DNA from: Micromonospora sp. CB01531 | Lineage (GTDB): Bacteria; Actinomycetota; Actinomycetes; Mycobacteriales; Micromonosporaceae | Length of the DNA: 64,000 nt | NCBI RefSeq assembly: GCF_001905095.1 | Contig: NZ_LWLS01000116.1 | Location: 32,705-96,704, forward strand | Direction: 5' to 3' | In this document: positions 26,947-35,125 of the stretch, piece after piece | Position numbering within the stretch: the stretch's first letter is position 1 | Layout: each line of letters opens with the position of its first letter | Translations under genes and position numbers: made by a program | Notes under the pieces: model-generated | What the model was told of the DNA's origin: nothing | The model's input: the letters and a program-made list of their open reading frames with translations, nothing else | Database searches by the model: none

Positions 26947-27482
26947 CCACCACGACCCTGCCCCGCCTGCCCCGCGAACTGTTGGCATCGCTGACCGTCG
27001 CCGTACCCGTCCGCAAGAACCACCCCAGATTCACCGCGCATCGCGTTGAGCGGGTCTACAACGGGGAACGCACCGCTGGCCAGCTCCGGTGGGAGCAGAA
27101 CAAGGGCGGCGTCCTGATCGTCCCTGCCTGCCTGCCGAAGGGCCAGGTGCCGGACGTTCCGCACCACGAGCTGTCCGGGCCGATGGCCGACCACGTCGGT
27201 GCGGTGGCGTGCACCAAGCCGGCCTGCTTCCCCGGCGCCGCCGCTCCCGGCCCCAACCCGATGGGGGCGGAGCAGCCCGTCACCGTGCCGCCCGGCGGGC
27301 CGACCGCCGAGGAGACGGTGTGGATCGCCGCCGCACGGCGCGAGATCGAGGCGCACCGGATCGACGAGCCCCTGACGGGGTGCGGCCGGTCCACTCGCAC
27401 CGGCCAGCGGCTCGCCGCAGGGCAGGCCTGGGGGCTCCATGAGGCGCGCTGGTGCCGCCGTTGCTGGCCCTCCAAGGCCTGA
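26943..27482 (+). CDS. Early protein of unknown function
   Basis: 179 residues. No clear domain. The C-terminus has a WGLHEARWCRRCW segment and a total of about five cysteines, so metal binding is possible. An 84-nt gap follows before the next gene, with a Pro/Gln-type composition and no feature besides a ribosome-binding site. Confidence 0.55.
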   Translation: MTTTTLPRLPRELLASLTVAVPVRKNHPRFTAHRVERVYNGERTAGQLRWEQNKGGVLIVPACLPKGQVPDVPHHELSGPMADHVGAVACTKPACFPGAAAPGPNPMGAEQPVTVPPGGPTAEETVWIAAARREIEAHRIDEPLTGCGRSTRTGQRLAAGQAWGLHEARWCRRCWPSKA

Positions 27483-27566
27483 CCGGGCTGGCCGGGCCCC
27501 TCTTCCCCGAGGCCCGGCCAGCCACCCCAGCACCACAACCCCAGCCAGCAGATCAGGAGCCACCGG

Positions 27567-28469
27567 GTGAGCTACCAGGCCGTGCAGTGGGCCCTCGACG
27601 ACGCCCCCATGCTCCGGACCAAGTCCGGGCACCCCGACACGACCGCCCGCGGCGTCCTCATCGCCCGCGCCGAGCGAGCCGACGAGTTCGGCCGCGACAC
27701 CCACGCCGCGATCACCGACGTCATCTGGCGCACCGGCTACGACGCCCGCACCATCCAGCGCGCCCAGGAACGCCTGGAGGCCGCCGGACTGCTGATCCCG
27801 GACGGCACCACCCGGTGGGGCACGCCCCGCTGGAACCTCGACATGACCAAGAAGCGCGACCCGGCCGAGATGGCTCAGTTAGAGGCCGACATCGATGAGA
27901 AGAGGGCGGCTGAGGCGGCCCGGGTGCGGGATTACCGGCGCAAGCAGAAGCGGCAGCGTACGGACGCAGAGTCAGTACGTACGGGTTCGGTGTCAGTACG
28001 TACGGACGCAGACGACGTACGTACGGATTCTGGCGACGTACGTACGGACGCAGTGCCGCCCGAACCACCCGTGAACCTCCCGGGAACCCCCCAAGAACCA
28101 CCCCTGGAACCTCCCTCTGGGGGCACGCTGCCCCCAGACCCCCTGCGCCCCCAGTCGCCTACGGCTCCTGGGAACGGGATTGAAAGCTCACTCTCTGAGG
28201 ACGGCGAGCAACCACCTCAGCCTGAGACCGCAACTTACGACCGCACGCGCGAAGCCGACCCCGCGCCGGCCCTCCGCCTGGTCCCCGGCAACCCCGACGC
28301 AACTCCCACCGAGAACCGGCCCAGCCTGTTCCCCGCCCCGGTGCCCAGCCAGCCTGGCAACCCGCTGCGCCGCCCCAACCGGGCCGCCCAGGCCATCGCT
28401 GAGGCCACCGCACGCCGCCAGGCAGCCCGCGACGCGTACCAAGCCCAGCGAGAGGCAGCAGGCGAATGA
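27567..28469 (+). CDS. Winged-helix replication-initiator-like protein with internal repeats
   Basis: 300 residues from GTG 27567 (AGGAG at 8 nt). The N-terminal 100 residues look like a winged-helix domain of phage replication proteins (YDARTIQRAQERLEAAGLLI). It is followed by a charged helix and five 7-residue repeats of VRTD type encoded by 21-bp DNA repeats (27954-28058), then a long Pro-rich linker and an Arg/Ala-rich C-terminal helix. In lambda the origin iterons lie inside gene O in the same place; the analogy is inference. No primase or replicative helicase gene of DnaB type was recognised elsewhere in the prophage. Confidence 0.6.
   Translation: MSYQAVQWALDDAPMLRTKSGHPDTTARGVLIARAERADEFGRDTHAAITDVIWRTGYDARTIQRAQERLEAAGLLIPDGTTRWGTPRWNLDMTKKRDPAEMAQLEADIDEKRAAEAARVRDYRRKQKRQRTDAESVRTGSVSVRTDADDVRTDSGDVRTDAVPPEPPVNLPGTPQEPPLEPPSGGTLPPDPLRPQSPTAPGNGIESSLSEDGEQPPQPETATYDRTREADPAPALRLVPGNPDATPTENRPSLFPAPVPSQPGNPLRRPNRAAQAIAEATARRQAARDAYQAQREAAGE
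27954..28058. repeat. Five 21-bp iteron-like repeats inside the initiator gene
   Basis: Units at 27954-27974 (degenerate start), 27975-27995, 27996-28016, 28017-28037 and 28038-28058. Core GTACGTACGG with a self-complementary GTACGTAC; the second halves vary. Exact 21-bp phasing equals two helical turns, as expected for iterons bound on one DNA face. Confidence 0.75.
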
Positions 28470-28681
28470 CCGCCCCGCACCGGCACCTCACGCCCGGCAT
28501 GCGACGCGCCCGCGCCTCCGCCCAGGAAGCCATCCGCCGCGCCCAAGCCCACACCCCACCCCCACCCGCCACCGACCCAGACGACCCCTGGAACGGCAGC
28601 TGGCCACCCAGCCCCCAAGCCTGGCGCACCCGCTGCCGCCAGATCCGCGAAGAGATCGAGGAGACCCGCCGCCATGCCTGA
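28466..28681 (+). CDS. Small basic Pro-rich protein
   Basis: 71 residues, ATGA overlap with the initiator gene. Basic N-terminus, PPPPATDPDDPW linker and a charged C-terminal helix. Overlaps the next start by 8 nt. Function unknown; might act with the initiator. Confidence 0.55.
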   Translation: MTAPHRHLTPGMRRARASAQEAIRRAQAHTPPPPATDPDDPWNGSWPPSPQAWRTRCRQIREEIEETRRHA

Positions 28682-29945
28682 ACAGCCCACCGCCCCCCGC
28701 ATCCGCGTCTTCGACCACGAGGACTCCGCCGCCGTCCGCGGCCTCCTCGACCAGATCGACCAGCAGCGCACCCGAGCCGAAGCAGCCGAGCAGGAACACG
28801 ACCAGCTCCTCAAGCTCCTGCTCGCCGCAGCCCGAGCCCTCGGCATGCTCCCTGGCGACCGCATCGACTCCATCCCCGCCGTCGCCAGCCGCCTCCGTGC
28901 CGAGCTGGACCAGTGGCGTGCCACCTACGGCGAGAAAGCCCTCCGGGACGGCCTGGCCCACCACACCGAGCTGCACACCAAGCTCAACGCCACCGAGAAC
29001 GACCTCCGCAGCCAGACCCGCGCCGTACGCGAGCTGACCGCCGAACGAGACCGAGCCCGCGCCGAACTGGACTGCATGACCCGCGCCCGCGACGTCTTCG
29101 CCCTCCAGGTGAGCCAGGCATGCAGCGACCGCGACGCCGCACGAGACGCCGCCCACCGCCAGTTCAAGGCCAACCAGGCCGCCCGCGAACAGCACAACGC
29201 CGAATGGGCACACCTCCGCCACTTCCTCGCCCAGTACGACGACGACGTCCTGATCCGCATCCGCGACATCCGCCAGGCCCTCCACGACGGCCCCGGACTC
29301 GTCGACATCACCGACGACACGCCGCCCGCGCCGGGCCTCGGTTCCCCGCGTCGCGCGCAGGAGGCCTGGCCGCCAGCCGCCGAGACCGCCTGCCTGTGGC
29401 ACCACACCTACGAGAAGCTGCGCCGTCCGTCCGGTTGGGTGCTGTGGTCGGACCTGCCGGAGGCAGACCGGGAGGCGCTGGTCGAGACCGCGTCGAAGCT
29501 GTACGCGTTCCTGGAGCGCCGGTGGCGGCGAGAGGCCAGCCGTGCTGAGGCCGAGCTGCCCGCCTGGGTGCTGACGCTGGTTGCCGGGCTCGTGAAGTAC
29601 GAGGACGAGCACCCCAAGCTGTACCGGCACTGGGGTGTGGACGAGGTCAAGCCGTACCCGTGCCCGGGATCGCTGCTGGACCTGGTGCCCGCCGAGGTGC
29701 GCGGCACCGCCGGCCAGGTTGCCCGGTGCGCCCGTAACTGGCCCGACGACGGGTGCGGCGTCTGCTGGGCCTGCCGCTCCACCGACCCGGACGACTACTT
29801 CGCCACGGTCGTCCGCGCCGCCCTGGACTGGCGTACCGCCGTCGACGTGCCGCAGCCGGGTACGCCGCGCGCCGACCTGGCTGCCGCCGTGGACGCGCTA
29901 CTGGCGCTGCCGGCCTGCGCCGACCCGACGAAGGCGGAGGGCTGA
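28674..29945 (+). CDS. Long coiled-coil early protein
   Basis: 423 residues. Residues about 20-200 are strongly charged helices with heptads; the C-terminal half is different and contains CGVCWACRSTDPDDYF, a CxxCxxC group. No enzyme motif seen. Its position after the initiator suggests a role in DNA metabolism or takeover, which is inference only. Confidence 0.6.
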   Translation: MPEQPTAPRIRVFDHEDSAAVRGLLDQIDQQRTRAEAAEQEHDQLLKLLLAAARALGMLPGDRIDSIPAVASRLRAELDQWRATYGEKALRDGLAHHTELHTKLNATENDLRSQTRAVRELTAERDRARAELDCMTRARDVFALQVSQACSDRDAARDAAHRQFKANQAAREQHNAEWAHLRHFLAQYDDDVLIRIRDIRQALHDGPGLVDITDDTPPAPGLGSPRRAQEAWPPAAETACLWHHTYEKLRRPSGWVLWSDLPEADREALVETASKLYAFLERRWRREASRAEAELPAWVLTLVAGLVKYEDEHPKLYRHWGVDEVKPYPCPGSLLDLVPAEVRGTAGQVARCARNWPDDGCGVCWACRSTDPDDYFATVVRAALDWRTAVDVPQPGTPRADLAAAVDALLALPACADPTKAEG

Positions 29946-29948
29946 CCG

Positions 29949-30236
29949 GTGGCCGCAACCCCGCACTCCACCCGCGTCTACATCGCCGTCGACCCCGTCC
30001 AGGACTACGAGGAGACCCTGACCATCCTCGGCGTGTACGGCTCCCTCGCTGCCGCTCAGGTCGCCGTGCGGCAGATGCGCGCCCGCCCCGACGGCCTTTA
30101 CCGGTGGTCGCCGGAGCGCGCCACCGAGGTGCAGGAGTGGGTTGGCGACGAGCACCGCACCACATGGAGCTTCCACCCGGCCAGCGGGTGGAAGGGGCCG
30201 GTTGTCACCGTCGAGCCGTCCGGGGCGTACCTGTGA
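29949..30236 (+). CDS. Small early protein
   Basis: 95 residues from GTG 29949. Starts with a beta strand TRVYIAVDP and has an alternating helix/strand pattern with Trp residues. Not recognised. Confidence 0.6.
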   Translation: MAATPHSTRVYIAVDPVQDYEETLTILGVYGSLAAAQVAVRQMRARPDGLYRWSPERATEVQEWVGDEHRTTWSFHPASGWKGPVVTVEPSGAYL

Positions 30237-30418
30237 TCCGCCGCCTCCTGCTCGCCGCCAGCGCCGCCTACGTGACCCTCGCCGCCGCCATCCTCGGCCT
30301 CTCCGCCGCCCTCGACATCCACTGGGACCCACAGATGGCCGTCGTCGAAGCGGTCGCCGCGGTGTTCCTCGGCCAGTACCTGCTCGTCGCCTACCTGCTC
30401 ACCCGGAGGCCCCGATGA
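30233..30418 (+). CDS. Small two-helix membrane protein
   Basis: 61 residues from GTG 30233 (GTGA overlap). Two hydrophobic stretches: LLLAASAAYVTLAAAILGL and MAVVEAVAAVFLGQYLLVAY. Membrane location is clear, role unknown. Confidence 0.6.
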   Translation: MIRRLLLAASAAYVTLAAAILGLSAALDIHWDPQMAVVEAVAAVFLGQYLLVAYLLTRRPR

Positions 30419-30726
30419 GCGTTTACGTCGACAACGCCCGCATCCCCGCCCGGGTCAACCGGATCAACGGCCGCTGGTCCCACCTGACCGCTGACACCGT
30501 GGAGGAGCTGAACGCCTTCGCTGCCCGGCTCGGTCTGCGGCCTGAGTGGTTCCAGACCTGCAAGCGGAAGTGCCACAGCACCATGCCGTGCGTCCACTGG
30601 CACTACGACGTAACCGACTCCAAGCGCACCGAAGCCATCGCCGCCGGCGCGCAGCCGATCGACCTCCGGACGTGGGCTGAGATCACCAAGGCTCGCCGCG
30701 AAGCTGCCGCCCGCACCACCGCCTGA
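30415..30726 (+). CDS. DUF4031 family protein
   Basis: 103 residues. Opens MSVYVDNARIPARVNRINGRWSHL, contains HWHYDVTDSKRTEAIAAGA, which fits DUF4031, a small domain frequent in phages whose conserved HYD..K pattern suggests a catalytic or metal role, though no activity is established to my knowledge. ATG overlaps the preceding stop. Confidence 0.75.
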   Translation: MSVYVDNARIPARVNRINGRWSHLTADTVEELNAFAARLGLRPEWFQTCKRKCHSTMPCVHWHYDVTDSKRTEAIAAGAQPIDLRTWAEITKARREAAARTTA

Positions 30727-30735
30727 GGAGCCCCG

Positions 30736-30987
30736 ATGATCGACCCCGACACCGAGCTACTCACCCGCGGCCAAGTCGCCACCCTCATCGGCCGCGACCG
30801 GCGCCGCGTCCCCGACTGGTGCGCCGCCCGCGGCATCCCCCGATACCGCGACCCCAACGACCCGCACCGCCGCTGGCTGTACCCAGCCGCCCCGATCCGC
30901 GCCGTCCTCGCCGTCGAGCGTCGGCCGCGCCCCGTACCGGAGGTCATCCGCCTCCACCGCTTCATCCGCCGAGCCCTGATCGCCTGA
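30736..30987 (+). CDS. Small HTH protein
   Basis: 83 residues. LLTRGQVATLIGRDRRRVPDW is an excisionase/MerR-like helix-turn-helix, followed by a wing with PHRRWLYP and a basic tail. It could be a second directionality factor or a local regulator. Confidence 0.6.
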   Translation: MIDPDTELLTRGQVATLIGRDRRRVPDWCAARGIPRYRDPNDPHRRWLYPAAPIRAVLAVERRPRPVPEVIRLHRFIRRALIA

Positions 30988-31001
30988 GGAGCACCACCAA
31001 C

Positions 31002-31691
31002 GTGAGCCCGCACCACCTCCACGCCCTGGCCGCCGCCTGGTCCCTCCGGGCGGCCCGGGAACGCCTCGCCGAGCTGGCCCGCGAGGAAGCCGCCCGCAAC
31101 GTCTGGGCCGAGCAGTTGCCCGCCGCCCCGATCCTCCGCGCCCCCACCTACGGCAGCCGCCACGCCACCGGCAGCCACGCCGACCCCGTCAGCGCCACCC
31201 TCACGACCGAAGAGCCGCCCGCCCGGAACATCACCTGGCGCACCCGCCAAGAGACCGCCCACCATCGTCTCGACGGCATCGCCCGCATGTTCGGCATCCC
31301 GCAGACCGGCGGGCTCGCCCGGATCCGCGACGCCATCCCGCAGATGCTGCCCGGCACGGCGCGGCTCATGGCCAAGCACCTCCAGGACGAAGACGCGCTG
31401 ATCCGTAGCCGTGACTGGCTCGACCTGCCGCCTGACCGGGAGCCGTTGCCCGGGATCGCCTGCCCGGCGTGCGATCACCGGACGCTGTACGTCCAGCAGG
31501 CCGGCCCGCAGGAGGCGTGGACCGTCGTGTGTGCCCGGACGGACAACCCGTGCCTGTGCGTCGGCCAGGGCTGCCCGTGCGGGATGGACGGGGCGGTCGA
31601 GGGAGTGGCGCACATCTGGCTCCGGCACGTCGTCCTCGGCGCGGTCGCGGGGGCCGCACCGACCCAACCCACGGAAGGAACCGCCGCATGA
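31002..31691 (+). CDS. Early protein with C-terminal zinc ribbon
   Basis: 229 residues from GTG 31002. The helical N-terminal half is followed by CPACDHRTLYVQQ and then CLCVGQGCPCG, giving a zinc-ribbon-like C-terminus. Similar proteins precede an HTH/Cys protein in other actinophages. A 4-nt overlap joins it to the next gene. Function not known. Confidence 0.6.
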   Translation: MSPHHLHALAAAWSLRAARERLAELAREEAARNVWAEQLPAAPILRAPTYGSRHATGSHADPVSATLTTEEPPARNITWRTRQETAHHRLDGIARMFGIPQTGGLARIRDAIPQMLPGTARLMAKHLQDEDALIRSRDWLDLPPDREPLPGIACPACDHRTLYVQQAGPQEAWTVVCARTDNPCLCVGQGCPCGMDGAVEGVAHIWLRHVVLGAVAGAAPTQPTEGTAA

Positions 31692-31999
31692 CGAAGCGCA
31701 TCTCACCCGGCCCGCTGTCCAGCCAGGTGGCGCGATCGGTCGCCCGCCTGCGCAAGCAGAAGGGCATGACGTACACCGAGCTGGTCAAGCGGCTCGCCGA
31801 CGTCGGCCGTCCGATTCCCATTCTCGGGCTCCGACGGCTGGAGGACGGAGATCGCCGCCTGGACGCTGACGACATGGCCGCGCTCGCCCGCGTCTTCGGC
31901 GTCGAGCCCTGGAGCCTCACCGAACCGGCGCACTGTGACGCCTGCCTCGGATCCCCGCCCGCTGGATTCACCTGCAACGAGTGCGGCGCGAGCCGCTGA
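31688..31999 (+). CDS. XRE-type HTH protein with C-terminal CxxC pair
   Basis: 103 residues. VARSVARLRKQKGMTYTELVKRL onward is a Cro/C1-type HTH; the C-terminus has CDACLG and CNECG, a likely zinc ribbon. A regulator inside the early operon, possibly controlling early genes. Confidence 0.7.
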   Translation: MTKRISPGPLSSQVARSVARLRKQKGMTYTELVKRLADVGRPIPILGLRRLEDGDRRLDADDMAALARVFGVEPWSLTEPAHCDACLGSPPAGFTCNECGASR

Positions 32000-32014
32000 C
32001 CGAAGGAGAGCACC

Positions 32015-32302
32015 ATGCTGAGCACCTTCCGCAAGAAGCCCGTCGAGATCCAGGCCATGCAGTGGACCGGCGAGAACTCCGGCGACCTCTACCGCTTCGC
32101 GGCAGGCCACTTCGCCGTGATGGACGAGCAGGACCGCGCCAACAGCGACGATCCCGAGGCGACCGCGCAGATCTTTGACGTGCTGCACTCCACCTGGGTG
32201 CTGGTCTACACCGGCGACTGGATCATCCGAGGCGTGAAGGGCGAGATGTACCCGTGCCGCCCCGACGTCTTCGAGGCGACCTATGAGCCGGTCGCGGGCT
32301 AA
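32015..32302 (+). CDS. Conserved phage protein
   Basis: 95 residues. Opens LSTFRKKPVEIQAMQWTG and ends GDWIIRGVKGEMYPCRPDVF; this KKPVxIxAxQWTG ... GDWIxxGxxGExYPC pattern is very common in phages of many hosts. No function is known. AAGGAG lies before the ATG. Confidence 0.7.
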   Translation: MLSTFRKKPVEIQAMQWTGENSGDLYRFAAGHFAVMDEQDRANSDDPEATAQIFDVLHSTWVLVYTGDWIIRGVKGEMYPCRPDVFEATYEPVAG

Positions 32303-32356
32303 CTGCCGGTGGCCCGTGGCGTGAATCCACCTCGCGTCACGGGCCGCCTGCCGACC

Positions 32357-32362
32357 TATCCT
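32357..32362 (+). promoter_or_regulatory. -10 box, leaderless promoter
   Basis: TATCCT with 7 nt to ATG 32370. No ribosome-binding site is present before that ATG. Confidence 0.5.
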
Positions 32363-32369
32363 CGGACCC

Positions 32370-32627
32370 ATGCAACCCGACCCCGAACTCGTCGAGCAGT
32401 ACCGCCAGCGCATCGCCGAACAGCCGAAGGTAGCCCGCAGCGCATACGCCATGGGCTACCTCGCTGCGACCATCCGCGAGTTAGCCCAGGCCCACGAGCG
32501 CAACTGCGCGAGCTGCTCGACCTGCGTCCACCTCCGCGAGATGCTCGCCTTCATCTTCGCGTTCGAGCTGAACGAAGCGCCGCCGGACTTCCTCCGGAAG
32601 ATCCACGGAATAGGCGACGACGACTGA
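32370..32627 (+). CDS. Small early protein with Cys cluster
   Basis: 85 residues. NCASCSTCVHLREML gives three close cysteines and a His. Helical otherwise. Likely leaderless, which makes it the head of its own transcription unit. Bases 32628-32759 after it hold no gene; a GTAGC...GCTAC repeat lies near 32710-32730. Confidence 0.6.
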   Translation: MQPDPELVEQYRQRIAEQPKVARSAYAMGYLAATIRELAQAHERNCASCSTCVHLREMLAFIFAFELNEAPPDFLRKIHGIGDDD

Positions 32628-32759
32628 TTGGCACCGCCCAAGGGCAACCATTCACAGCCAGCACTCAGGTAACGCGCCCAAGAATGACACTTATGGTGTA
32701 ACGAGGCTGGTAGCAGCCTAGGACGCTACGGATTCGCCTCCGTGAGGGAGAATCGAGCC

Positions 32760-33050
32760 ATGGCCGAACCGATCCGGGTCCTAGCCGGCGAACCCAACCC
32801 GCTTACCCCCGCCGAGATGCTCGACGCAGGAATCCCGCAGGGCGCCGTGGTCACCGCCGATCGGGTCAACGCCGCGCTCGACCGGATCCGCGCGGCTGGC
32901 GGCGGACAACTGCCACCTCACCTTCAGGCCAAGCTCGACCAGCTCGCTGCCGCCCGCGCCGGTCGCCAGAGCCGCATCCGCGACATGATCCCCGCCGAGG
33001 ACGGCGGACCCTTCGCCGAGTACGAGCCTGGCCCCTGGCGGCCCGAGTGA
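32760..33050 (+). CDS. Small acidic phage protein
   Basis: 96 residues from ATG 32760 (GGGAG about 10 nt before it; an in-frame GTG at 32742 is possible). No family recognised. It overlaps the next start by 4 nt. Confidence 0.6.
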   Translation: MAEPIRVLAGEPNPLTPAEMLDAGIPQGAVVTADRVNAALDRIRAAGGGQLPPHLQAKLDQLAAARAGRQSRIRDMIPAEDGGPFAEYEPGPWRPE

Positions 33051-33403
33051 TTTGCCGCCACTGCCGGTCCAGGCTCGACGCCGCCGGCCGCTGCCTCGGC
33101 GACGTACCCCTGATCTGGCTGCGCGGCCACTACTGGGGCACCGCCGCGCAGATCGCCCACACCCGCGGCTCGGACATCACCGCCGACCGGGTACGCGACT
33201 GGGCCCGCCGCTCCCGCCAGCCCGGCGACACGCTCCACGGCCTACTCCCCGGCCATCACCTGCCGGGACGGGGCCGTGGCACCACCTGGTACCGGGACGA
33301 CCAGGCCGCCACCGTCGAGGCCATCACCCGTAAGACCGTCGAGGAGCAGGGTGGGCCAGCGCGACGCGGCACACAGCGCGCCGAGTTGACGCCGGCCGCC
33401 TGA
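33047..33403 (+). CDS. Zinc-ribbon/HTH-like protein, last gene of the early operon
   Basis: 118 residues. CRHCRSRLDAAGRC at the start is a CxxC group, followed by a HTH-like region (AAQIAHTRGSDITADRVRDW). A strong terminator follows after 49 nt. It could be a late-transcription regulator by position; that is inference. Confidence 0.6.
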   Translation: MICRHCRSRLDAAGRCLGDVPLIWLRGHYWGTAAQIAHTRGSDITADRVRDWARRSRQPGDTLHGLLPGHHLPGRGRGTTWYRDDQAATVEAITRKTVEEQGGPARRGTQRAELTPAA

Positions 33404-33452
33404 CCGAGCGAAGATCGCATCACACATTCACCGACAGGCGGAGTGTGTCCAC

Positions 33453-33484
33453 AGCCCGTAGAGCCACAGCTCTCGGGCTTTTTT
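33453..33484 (+). terminator. Strong intrinsic terminator at the early/late boundary
   Basis: Stem AGCCCG-(t)-AGAGC with loop CACA and matching arm, eleven pairs with one bulge, followed by six T (33479-33484). This is one of the few hairpins here with a real T run. Confidence 0.9.
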
Positions 33485-33569
33485 GCGTCCTGGCCGCTGA
33501 CACAACCGGGGGGTATCAGCGGCCAGGCACCCCCGGAGGTCCTGACCCCCGCGGACGACGGGAGATCCC

Positions 33570-34310
33570 GTGCCGCACTGGACCCTGCACGAAGGCGACG
33601 CGCTCGCCATCCTGCCCACTCTGCCCGATGACCACGTCGACCTGGTCCTAACGGACCCGCCCTACAACTCGGGCGGCCGGACCCAGTCCGACCGGACGAA
33701 GGTCACCGCCCGGGACAAATACGTGTCCGGCGACGCCGCCCACCAGCTCGCCGACTTCGCCGGCGACAACCGCGACCAGCGCGGCTACACCGCCTGGCTC
33801 GCGCTGATTCTCGCCGAGTGCCTGCGCGCGTCCCGGCCTGGGGCGAGCCTGCTGGTCTTCACCGACTGGCGGCAACTACCCGCCACATCCGACGCCCTGC
33901 AGGCCGGTGGCTGGTTGTGGCGCGGCATCATCCCGTGGCACAAGCCGATCAGCCGCCCGCGCGTCGGTGGCTTCAAGGCCGAGTGCGAGTACCTGCTCTG
34001 GGGATCGAACGGGCCGGTCGACGCCACCCGCAACCCGGTCTACCTGCCCGGGCTCTACAGCGCGAGCCAGCCGAGAGGCAAGTCGCGCAAGCACATCACC
34101 CAGAAGCCCGTCGACCTGCTCAGTGATCTGATCAAGGTCTGTCCGCCCGGCGGAGTCGTTCTTGACCCCTTTGCGGGGTCCGGGTCGACCGGCGTGGCCG
34201 CGATCGAGTCTGGCTACTCGTTCGTCGGTGTTGAGATGACGGCTCACTATGCGGCGACAGCGAGAGATCGCCTGGCTGAGGCGGAGGCGTTGCGGTTCTC
34301 CGCTTCCTGA
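33570..34310 (+). CDS. DNA adenine/cytosine-N4 methyltransferase
   Basis: 246 residues. DPPYNSGG (catalytic D/N-PPY) comes before DPFAGSGSTGVAA (AdoMet binding), the order of the beta class (N4/N6). A HITQKPVDLL motif precedes the AdoMet site as in many phage enzymes. No restriction enzyme is adjacent, so it is probably a solitary enzyme protecting or marking phage DNA. GGGAG lies before GTG 33570. It is the first gene after the terminator. Confidence 0.9.
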   Translation: MPHWTLHEGDALAILPTLPDDHVDLVLTDPPYNSGGRTQSDRTKVTARDKYVSGDAAHQLADFAGDNRDQRGYTAWLALILAECLRASRPGASLLVFTDWRQLPATSDALQAGGWLWRGIIPWHKPISRPRVGGFKAECEYLLWGSNGPVDATRNPVYLPGLYSASQPRGKSRKHITQKPVDLLSDLIKVCPPGGVVLDPFAGSGSTGVAAIESGYSFVGVEMTAHYAATARDRLAEAEALRFSAS

Positions 34311-34374
34311 GGGCCTTGCGGGGCGGGGGATGGCGGGCAGGCTGCTGTGGTGGCCGGCCTGCCCGCACACCCCA

Positions 34375-34563
34375 CTACTCGACGACGGCGCTCAGCCACT
34401 TGCCCGGCGCGTAGATCGCAACCGTCTTCAGCGGCCCGGTCTTCTTGACGTGAAGGTGTCCGTCCGCCACGTCGATCGTGTTGGCACCGTCGTGCCTGAC
34501 CTCGTTGACCGTCGTGTTCACGGGGACCTTGACCGTGACGCCCTTCGGCGTGCTCTCACTCAT
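34375..34563 (-). CDS. Small antisense gene between methyltransferase and terminase
   Basis: 62 residues, beta-rich: KGVTVKVPVNTTVNEVRHDG then NTIDVADGHLHVKK. It lies on the minus strand inside the late region. TACGGT (34571-34576, minus) is 7 nt before the ATG, so it has its own leaderless promoter. Position and promoter suggest expression in the lysogen. Function unknown. Confidence 0.65.
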   Translation of the reverse strand: MSESTPKGVTVKVPVNTTVNEVRHDGANTIDVADGHLHVKKTGPLKTVAIYAPGKWLSAVVE

Positions 34564-34570
34564 GGCATCG

Positions 34571-34576
34571 ACCGTA
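34571..34576 (-). promoter_or_regulatory. -10 box of the antisense gene at 34375-34563
   Basis: TACGGT on the minus strand, 7 nt from the ATG. The same hexamer precedes the antisense gene at 52608-52925. Confidence 0.5.
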
Positions 34577-34639
34577 GCGGGCTGAACCGACACGCCCGCC
34601 CCCCGACCTGGCGAGGTGAGCCGCCTGTGAGGTGACCGC

Positions 34640-35125
34640 ATGGGCATGGCCCCCTTCACCGAGGACGAGCGGCGCCTCGTCGCCGAGCTGCACGCCGAAG
34701 GCAAGGGCCGCAACGCGATCTCCCGCGAGACCGGCATCCACCAGAAGCGCGTCTCCGCCATCGCCGCAGAACTGGGCCTGTCCTTCCAGCGCGGTGGTGC
34801 CCGGACCGCGGCCGCCACCGAGGCACGCAAGGCCGACGCCGCCACCCGCCGGGCACGCATCGAGGAGCAGGCCCTGGTCGCTGCCGAGAAGCTGCTTGGC
34901 CAGATGTTCTCCGAAGCCAAGGTCTTCAACTTCGGTGGCAAGGAGAACGACTACAACGAGCAGACGCACCCCGAGCCGCCGTTCGCCGACAAGCGGGCCA
35001 TCGCCACCAGCGTCCAGGCGCTCCTGCAGACCGCGCTGAAGATCTCCGAGCACGACCGGGCCGACGTCGCCACCTCGGGCGTGGACGCCTGGCTGGAGCA
35101 CATGACCGAAGACGGCGACGACTGA
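34640..35125 (+). CDS. terS: Terminase small subunit
   Basis: 161 residues. The N-terminal HTH (EDERRLVAELHAEGKGRNAISRETGIHQKRV) should bind the packaging site; helical middle, acidic C-terminus. It directly precedes and overlaps the large subunit. Packaging site not located. Confidence 0.8.
   Translation: MGMAPFTEDERRLVAELHAEGKGRNAISRETGIHQKRVSAIAAELGLSFQRGGARTAAATEARKADAATRRARIEEQALVAAEKLLGQMFSEAKVFNFGGKENDYNEQTHPEPPFADKRAIATSVQALLQTALKISEHDRADVATSGVDAWLEHMTEDGDD

Noticed and set aside
27954..28058. CRISPR-like array
   Set aside because: Units are contiguous without spacers and lie in a reading frame. The repeats at 8959 and 63835 were rejected for the same lack of spacers.
33570..34310. 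Restriction-modification system
   Set aside because: Only the methyltransferase is found; neighbours are terminase and a 62-residue unknown protein, with no nuclease motif.
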